Assembly (NCBI GenBank): GCA_001770355.1
Contig: MEQV01000062.1
Coordinates: 10,356 to 20,499, forward strand
Direction: 5' to 3'
Length of the DNA stretch: 10,144 nt
From: Betaproteobacteria bacterium RIFCSPLOWO2_02_FULL_62_17
GTDB lineage: Bacteria > Pseudomonadota > Gammaproteobacteria > Burkholderiales > SG8-39
In this document: positions 5,946-10,144 of the stretch, piece after piece
How the letters are laid out: each line of letters opens with the position of its first letter
Position numbering within the stretch: position 1 is the stretch's first letter
Position numbers and translations under genes: made by a program
The notes under the pieces: generated by a model
Database searches by the model: none
The model's input: the letters and a program-made list of their open reading frames with translations, nothing else
Told to the model about the DNA's origin: nothing

Positions 5946-7238
5946 TCACGCGAAGCTCAGCCACTCGGGCCGCAGGATGAGCAGCGCGCCGATCAGGACC
6001 ATCACGATGCCACCCGCGAGGCCGGACCAGCGCGCGTAGGTGGTGGTAAAGCCGCTCACCTCCAGCGTGCGCAGCGCGATGGCCAGCACGGCAAGATCAT
6101 CGAGCATGAAGACCAGAACGTACAGAACCAGGTAGGCGGCGTACTGCCAGGCGGAGAGAGACGAGAGCGCCAGGATCTGCGTAAACACCGCCGGTATGCC
6201 GGCCGAACACAGGAACTCGACCAGGTTCACGGCGAAGGCGAGCACCACGATGCCACCCAGCGCGAGCAGGAAGTCGCGCTGTTGCGCGAGTTCCTTCAGC
6301 CGCCCGAGAGTTTGCCTGCGGGCGGCCGGTGCCGTGATCTCGCAGACGGGCTGTTCCTCGGTGAAGAACCTTTTCAGGTAGTAGCCCCCTGCGGCGAGCG
6401 CCGCCAGGCCGATTGCGGCACGCACCCAGACGATCGCGCCTATCAGCAGCAGCAGGTTCAACCAGGCAGCAAGAACCAGCAGGTAGGTGAGCGCCGAGGC
6501 GGCGACGAACGCGCCGCCCAGCACCCACATGCGCGTCCGGTCGCGCAGGCCCGCGAGCAGACCAAGGAGGAACAAGAGCACCCACATCGCGCAGGGATTG
6601 AAGCCGTCGAGCGCGGCGAGCAGCACCGTAAGCGCCGGCAGCGACAGCGAGGCTGTGTTCACCTCGCCGACGAGCGGCACGGTAATCGTCTCGGGAAGCG
6701 GGCGCCCGGGGCGCACCACCGCGGCCGGCGGGGCGGCCGCGCCGCCGGCTGCGAGCGCCGCGACCGCATCGGTGCAAGCGCGCGCACGGCACTGCGATAT
6801 CCCGGTCTCTATTTCACGGCCGGTAGTGGCATCGTCCAGATAGCCGATCCAGACCTGGTCGCCGATAACGGTCAAAGGAACCGAGCCGGCCTCGGTGCCC
6901 AGCCGCTCGGCGACCCGCACCATCAACGCGGCATTGCTGCGGTCCCCAGAGACTTCGAACTTGTGCACCCGCACCGCGGAATCGCCCGCCGCGAGCCGGT
7001 CGAGAAACGCAATTTCCCGCTCGCAATGCGGGCAACCGGTGCGCCAGAAAAGATAAACATCGACGGCGGGCTGTGGCACCTCAGCCCAGGCACTCGCGGC
7101 GAGGATGGCGGCGATAACAAGCAGAAGCGTGCGCAGCACCCCGCGCAGCCGGCCCGCAACACCTGGACCGCGCGCAGACCCGGCGGCAGGGAGAATAAAT
7201 TGCGCTCGGCTGCCCGCGGTCGCGCTGCCTGGGTTCAT
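5946..7238 (-). CDS. Exported thioredoxin-like domain fused to a CcdA/DsbD-like membrane domain
   Basis: A 430-residue predicted thiol-disulfide membrane protein. Residues 34-52 form a hydrophobic signal ending AWA, then a thioredoxin-like domain with a CPHC active site (69-72) and a cis-Pro candidate (SVPL, Pro121). A Cys pair at 150/155 follows, then a low-complexity Ala/Pro linker. From about 200 to 425 come about six membrane helices, with Cys216 in FNPCAMW and Cys344 in EFLCSAGIP. This pair of membrane cysteines next to prolines is the mark of CcdA/DsbD-type electron carriers. It probably moves reducing power across the membrane to periplasmic thiols. The gene begins 13 bp after the pyruvate kinase stop, so the two look co-transcribed. 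I chose ATG 7238. GTG 7139 would give a neater signal peptide, and the start is uncertain because neither has a strong ribosome site. Confidence 0.82.
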   Translation of the reverse strand: MNPGSATAGSRAQFILPAAGSARGPGVAGRLRGVLRTLLLVIAAILAASAWAEVPQPAVDVYLFWRTGCPHCEREIAFLDRLAAGDSAVRVHKFEVSGDRSNAALMVRVAERLGTEAGSVPLTVIGDQVWIGYLDDATTGREIETGISQCRARACTDAVAALAAGGAAAPPAAVVRPGRPLPETITVPLVGEVNTASLSLPALTVLLAALDGFNPCAMWVLLFLLGLLAGLRDRTRMWVLGGAFVAASALTYLLVLAAWLNLLLLIGAIVWVRAAIGLAALAAGGYYLKRFFTEEQPVCEITAPAARRQTLGRLKELAQQRDFLLALGGIVVLAFAVNLVEFLCSAGIPAVFTQILALSSLSAWQYAAYLVLYVLVFMLDDLAVLAIALRTLEVSGFTTTYARWSGLAGGIVMVLIGALLILRPEWLSFA

Positions 7239-7251
7239 CGGGCGGGGCCTG

Positions 7252-9063
7252 TCAGCCCGCGTCGCCCGCCACCGCCAGCGGCCGGTAGAGGGACCGCTTC
7301 TTGAATTGGTGCGCCTCCATCTTGTGGATGATGTCGGCAAGCATGCGCGTGGCAGTGCCGATGTAGGGGCCCTTGTTGAGCATCACGCATTCGGCCCGCA
7401 TCGACATGGCGGCGTCGGTGATCTCGGCGCGCGTCGCAAGCCCCGTGTGCGCGGCACTGTCCAGCACTTGGGTCGCCCAGATTACCGGCAGGTGGCAGGC
7501 CTCGCCGAACCACAGCAGTTCTTCCTGCATTTCGGCGAGCCGCTCGAAGCTCAACTCCAACGCGAGATCGCCGCGCGCAATCATGAGCCCGACCGGGTCG
7601 TAACGGAGCGTTTCGAAGAGTATGGCCGAAAGGTTGCGCATCGCGGCGCGCGTCTCGAGCTTCAGTATCATGCCGAAGCCAGGCTTGCCCGCGGCCCGGA
7701 TGCGTTCACCCACCAGGGAGACGTCCGCGGCGGTGTTGACAAAGGAGACACCCACGCCGTCGGCGTGGGACAAGGCAAAATCGAGCGCCGCTTCGTCCTG
7801 AGCGTCCAGATGCCCCATGGAGATTCTGCTTTCGGGAAAGGCGATCCCCTTGCCTGAGCGCAGCCGGGCGGGTGACTTCAGCACGCGCGTTATGCGGCAC
7901 AACAGTCCTTCGCTGCGCACCGATTCGACTATGGCGACCAGCCTGCCGTCGTCCAGAATTACCGCCTCGCCGGCACGAACCTGTTCCAGCAGGTGCGGCA
8001 GAGGCAAGGCCAGCACCGGCAGTTTCGGATCGTCGCATTGGCCGCTCGGATTCAGCAGCAGTGTGTCGCCGATATTCAGCAGCAGCGTGCGCGGCTGTTT
8101 CGGGAACTTCCCGACGCGGCCTTCGCCAAGCGTCTTTTGTCCGCGAAGCCAGGCGAGAGCCAGTCCTTGCACCACATACAAAGATCCGCCGCATTCGGCG
8201 ATCCATCCGCCCTGCGCGGATTCGCGCACCTCGAGCTCGCGGTCGCGGCCGCCCGCGTCGGTAAACCGCAGCTTGTCGCCCGCCTGCAGCAGCGGCAGCC
8301 ACTCGGGCGGAATCGGCAATCCGGCGGCGGCCTCGCGCTGCGCGACCAGCAGCACCCGGCTCGGGGCAATAGTCCGCCCAAGCCGGTCCTTCCGGCGCGG
8401 CAGGTGCAGCACCGTATCCTCAAACTGGCATATTTCCGCGCGCAACTTGGGCCCGGGCAGATCGACAAAGACTCGAGCCACCCTGCCGTGCCGCTTCGCG
8501 CCCTCCTTGAATGCCGATGCGATGACCCGCCATTCCGCGGGCGACTGGTGCGCGCCGTTGATGCGCAGCACATCCGCTCCCGCTTCGAACAAGTCATCGG
8601 CCCAGGATGGCGTGGCGTCGGCGGCATCCGGCGCCGTCACCATGATGTATACATGGCGGGCCCGGGGCATCGGGCCAAACAGCGCGCGGCTGTTCTCGTG
8701 CAGGAGTTTCTCCGCTTTCTCGCGGTTCAACTCGTCGCCCGCATCGCCCGCGTCGCCGCGCGCGCCGTCCAGCCAGGCGCACAGGCGCAGCAGCGTGTCG
8801 CGTACCTCGCCCTCGCAGCGGCCGAGCGAGGACAGGCCGACCGCCGCCAGTTCCAGCTGCAGCCGCCGGACTTCCTGTTTGCGCAGGCCGAAATAGTGCG
8901 CGAGATTGGTCGCGCTGACCCGGTGCTTGGGCAGCGCACGCGCTATCGCCGCGCGCTGGCGCGCCTCCTCGTGCTCAATCGCTTCCTTCAACGCAAGCAG
9001 GCGCGTACGCAGATCGGCGGGTTTCGCAGTCGCAGGCAAGGCAATGTCTTCGCTGATTTGCAC
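7252..9063 (-). CDS. Long-form pyruvate kinase-like protein, no C-terminal regulatory domain
   Basis: A 603-residue protein of the pyruvate kinase family (phosphoenolpyruvate + ADP to pyruvate + ATP). Residues 1-130 are an extra helical N-terminal region with NLAHYFGLRKQEVRRLQLEL and GLSSLGRCEGEV, which I know from other long proteobacterial kinases. The barrel then follows: LRINGAH (about 166-172), DLPGPKLR (201-208), a long inserted B-type domain, VGVSFVNTAADV, catalytic Lys468 and metal-binding Glu470 in MILKLET, Asp499 in IARGDLALE, Thr531 in WATQVLDS, and TRAEITDAA. The protein ends soon after VMLNKGPYIGTATRML, so the usual C-terminal allosteric domain is missing. The potassium-ligand Ser is Ala171, and the site of Glu117 in the muscle enzyme is Lys206. 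The start is a GTG at 9063 without a good ribosome site. It is the first gene of a pair with Trx-CcdA. Activity is likely but not certain. Confidence 0.88.
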   Translation of the reverse strand: MQISEDIALPATAKPADLRTRLLALKEAIEHEEARQRAAIARALPKHRVSATNLAHYFGLRKQEVRRLQLELAAVGLSSLGRCEGEVRDTLLRLCAWLDGARGDAGDAGDELNREKAEKLLHENSRALFGPMPRARHVYIMVTAPDAADATPSWADDLFEAGADVLRINGAHQSPAEWRVIASAFKEGAKRHGRVARVFVDLPGPKLRAEICQFEDTVLHLPRRKDRLGRTIAPSRVLLVAQREAAAGLPIPPEWLPLLQAGDKLRFTDAGGRDRELEVRESAQGGWIAECGGSLYVVQGLALAWLRGQKTLGEGRVGKFPKQPRTLLLNIGDTLLLNPSGQCDDPKLPVLALPLPHLLEQVRAGEAVILDDGRLVAIVESVRSEGLLCRITRVLKSPARLRSGKGIAFPESRISMGHLDAQDEAALDFALSHADGVGVSFVNTAADVSLVGERIRAAGKPGFGMILKLETRAAMRNLSAILFETLRYDPVGLMIARGDLALELSFERLAEMQEELLWFGEACHLPVIWATQVLDSAAHTGLATRAEITDAAMSMRAECVMLNKGPYIGTATRMLADIIHKMEAHQFKKRSLYRPLAVAGDAG

Positions 9064-9092
9064 CCAGTTTGTCGCGGAAAAGCCCGCGCGGC

Positions 9093-9134
9093 TTGATCAA
9101 GATCAACCGGGTCGGGATGGACGCCGGCGATAAA
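9093..9134 (+). promoter_or_regulatory. Perfect FNR/ANR box between pyruvate kinase and TPR genes
   Basis: TTGATCAAGATCAA (9093-9106) is a perfect FNR dyad. On the plus strand GATAAA (9129-9134, 4 of 6 to a -10) follows after exactly 22 bp, predicting a start near 9141 and a leader of about 92 nt for the TPR gene. On the minus strand the box is only 29 bp before the annotated GTG of the kinase and has no good -10. Class II use there would start the mRNA inside the gene. Confidence 0.65.
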
Positions 9135-9143
9135 CCTCATGCC

Positions 9144-9173
9144 GCCGAAATTCGAAGCACCCGCCGTTTCGGC
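9144..9173. repeat. Inverted repeat between the two FNR boxes
   Basis: GCCGAAA (9144-9150) and TTTCGGC (9167-9173) are perfect 7-bp complements separated by 16 bp. They lie at the very 5' end of a transcript that would start near 9141. This could be a leader hairpin or an operator for an unknown regulator; the function is not known. Confidence 0.3.
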
Positions 9174-9182
9174 CGGAAACCC

Positions 9183-9224
9183 TTGATCTTGGTCAACATG
9201 CGGCGTCCGCGCCGCGCCTAGGAT
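9183..9224 (+). promoter_or_regulatory. Second FNR/ANR-type promoter ahead of the TPR gene
   Basis: TTGATCTTGGTCAA (9183-9196) matches the FNR dyad with one inner variant, and TAGGAT (9219-9224, 4 of 6) follows after exactly 22 bp. The predicted start, near 9231, is two bases before the GTG start codon, which implies a leaderless or nearly leaderless mRNA. The distance between the centres of the two boxes is 90 bp. Confidence 0.62.
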
Positions 9225-9232
9225 GACTTGAA

Positions 9233-10144
9233 GTGATCGCAAACCCCGCAAGCAAGGCGTGGCTGATCCTCGCTGCATTGCTCGCATTCGCGGCGATGTC
9301 TCCGTGTGTCGCGGACGAGTTGCAATGGCGGCAGGCCTTCGCTGCCGCGCAGCAGGCGTATCGGCAAGGGGATTTGCCGGCGGCGGAGCGGCAAGCGCGC
9401 AGCGCCGTGCGCGAGGCGGAAGGCCTCGCCGGGGATGGTCTCAGGCTTTCCGCGACGCTCGATTTCCAGTCGGTGGTGCTGCTCGAGCAGCAACGCTATG
9501 CCGAGGCCGAGGCCGCCACCCGCCGCGCACTTGCCCTTCGGGAAGAGGCATCCGGACCCGACCATCCCCGGGTAGCGTTTCAATGCACCAACCTCGGGCT
9601 CGCTGCGGCGGGCCAGGCGCGCTATGGCGAGGCTGAATCGCTGCACCGCCGGGCGCTGGATATCCTTGAACGTGCAGGCGGCGCGCAGGATATCGGGCGC
9701 GCGCTGGTCATGAACAACCTCGCTGAATTGCAGCGCACCACAGGGCGCCACGCCGAGGCGGAGCCGCTTTATCGCGCCGCGCTCGTCGTCATCGAGAAAG
9801 CGCTGGGCACTGAACATCGCTATACGGCTATCCTGCAGAATAATCTGGCACTGCTGCTCGCGGCGGGCGCCCGCCACCAGGAAGCCGAACGGCTTTATCG
9901 GCTTTCGCTTGCCACGCGCGAACGTACCCTCGGCGCAACGCATCCCGCCGTCGCCACCACGCTGGTGAATTATGCGGCGCTGCTCGAGGCGCGCGCCCGC
10001 TACCCGGACGCAGAGCGCCAGTTGCGGCGCGCGCTGTCCATTCGCGAGGCAGCCTATGGCGGCGAGCATCCGCTGCTGAGCGGACCGCTGCTGGGTCTGG
10101 CGCGGATCGAGGCCGTGCGCCTGCAAGATGCTGCCGCACAAGCG
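9233..10144 (+). CDS. Exported tetratricopeptide (kinesin light chain-like) repeat protein, partial
   Basis: An open frame of 304 codons runs from a GTG at 9233 to the right edge of the window without a stop. An in-frame TGA at 9224-9226 rules out an earlier start. Residues 1-27 look like a signal peptide (KAWLILAALLAFAAMSPCVA, then DE), so the protein is probably periplasmic. From about residue 85 there are 42-residue TPR units of the kinesin light chain type, with repeated cores such as NNLAELQRTTGRHAEAEPLYRAAL, NNLALLLAAGARHQEAERLYRLSL and NYAALLEARARYPDAERQLRRAL, and linkers of the form LG..HP.VA. At least four units are visible. These repeats bind other proteins; the partner is unknown. 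An AGGA at 9220-9223 may serve as ribosome site. It diverges from the pyruvate kinase gene and shares its FNR-box-bearing intergenic region. Confidence 0.88.
   Translation, partial: MIANPASKAWLILAALLAFAAMSPCVADELQWRQAFAAAQQAYRQGDLPAAERQARSAVREAEGLAGDGLRLSATLDFQSVVLLEQQRYAEAEAATRRALALREEASGPDHPRVAFQCTNLGLAAAGQARYGEAESLHRRALDILERAGGAQDIGRALVMNNLAELQRTTGRHAEAEPLYRAALVVIEKALGTEHRYTAILQNNLALLLAAGARHQEAERLYRLSLATRERTLGATHPAVATTLVNYAALLEARARYPDAERQLRRALSIREAAYGGEHPLLSGPLLGLARIEAVRLQDAAAQA

Noticed and set aside
5763..7304. 513-residue plus-strand open frame over the Trx-CcdA gene
   Set aside because: It is hydrophilic Arg/Gln/Gly-rich shadow sequence; the minus strand encodes signal peptide, CPHC and membrane helices.
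7817..9096. Long plus-strand open frames (359 and 367 residues) antisense to the pyruvate kinase gene
   Set aside because: They have low-complexity Ser/Arg/Pro or Gln/Arg content and no motifs, and the minus frame encodes clear pyruvate kinase residues.
1..10144. CRISPR arrays, tRNA or rRNA genes, insertion sequences
   Set aside because: No regularly spaced repeats, no cloverleaf with a CCA-type end, no rRNA-like stretches, and no transposase or terminal inverted repeats were seen.

Overview
The window is high-GC, tightly packed bacterial DNA. The gene families (MacAB-type efflux, tandem-domain UspA, GroEL, long-form pyruvate kinase) and the FNR/ANR-type promoter sites suggest a facultatively anaerobic or denitrifying proteobacterium, most likely a betaproteobacterium. 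The taxon is inferred from style; nothing in the window fixes it.

Layout. Positions 1-2748 (minus strand) hold a three-gene efflux operon with overlapping genes: a membrane fusion protein, then a MacB/FtsX-type permease, then an ABC ATPase cut by the left edge. Positions 2749-3272 are a 524-bp intergenic region. It carries three FNR-like boxes and what looks like a complete small-RNA gene: a perfect FNR box, a well-placed -10, about 185 nt of strongly foldable sequence, and a textbook intrinsic terminator. Positions 3273-4115 (plus) encode a tandem universal stress protein with its own FNR-type promoter. Positions 4163-5773 (minus) encode a divergent GroEL without a GroES partner. Positions 5946-7238 (minus) encode a thioredoxin-CcdA/DsbD-like membrane fusion, directly downstream of a long-form pyruvate kinase (7252-9063, minus). 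Divergent from the kinase, 9233-10144 (plus) is the start of an exported TPR protein that runs off the right edge.

The unifying signal is a 14-bp dyad TTGAY-N4-RTCAA, the FNR/ANR/DNR consensus. It occurs six times, always between genes, and at least one copy lies ahead of each transcription unit. Several copies have a -10-like hexamer 21-22 bp downstream, the class II FNR geometry. I read the window as part of an oxygen- or NO-responsive stress and energy locus that combines protein folding (GroEL), thiol redox (Trx-CcdA), glycolytic ATP (pyruvate kinase), stress signalling (Usp), efflux (MacAB-like) and a candidate anaerobically induced sRNA. It resembles in spirit the low-oxygen-activated locus described in Burkholderia cenocepacia; that comparison is from memory of the families, not a search.

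The most notable points are the candidate sRNA, the repeated FNR boxes, the loss of the Asp52 ATPase residue in GroEL, and the unusual architecture of the pyruvate kinase.
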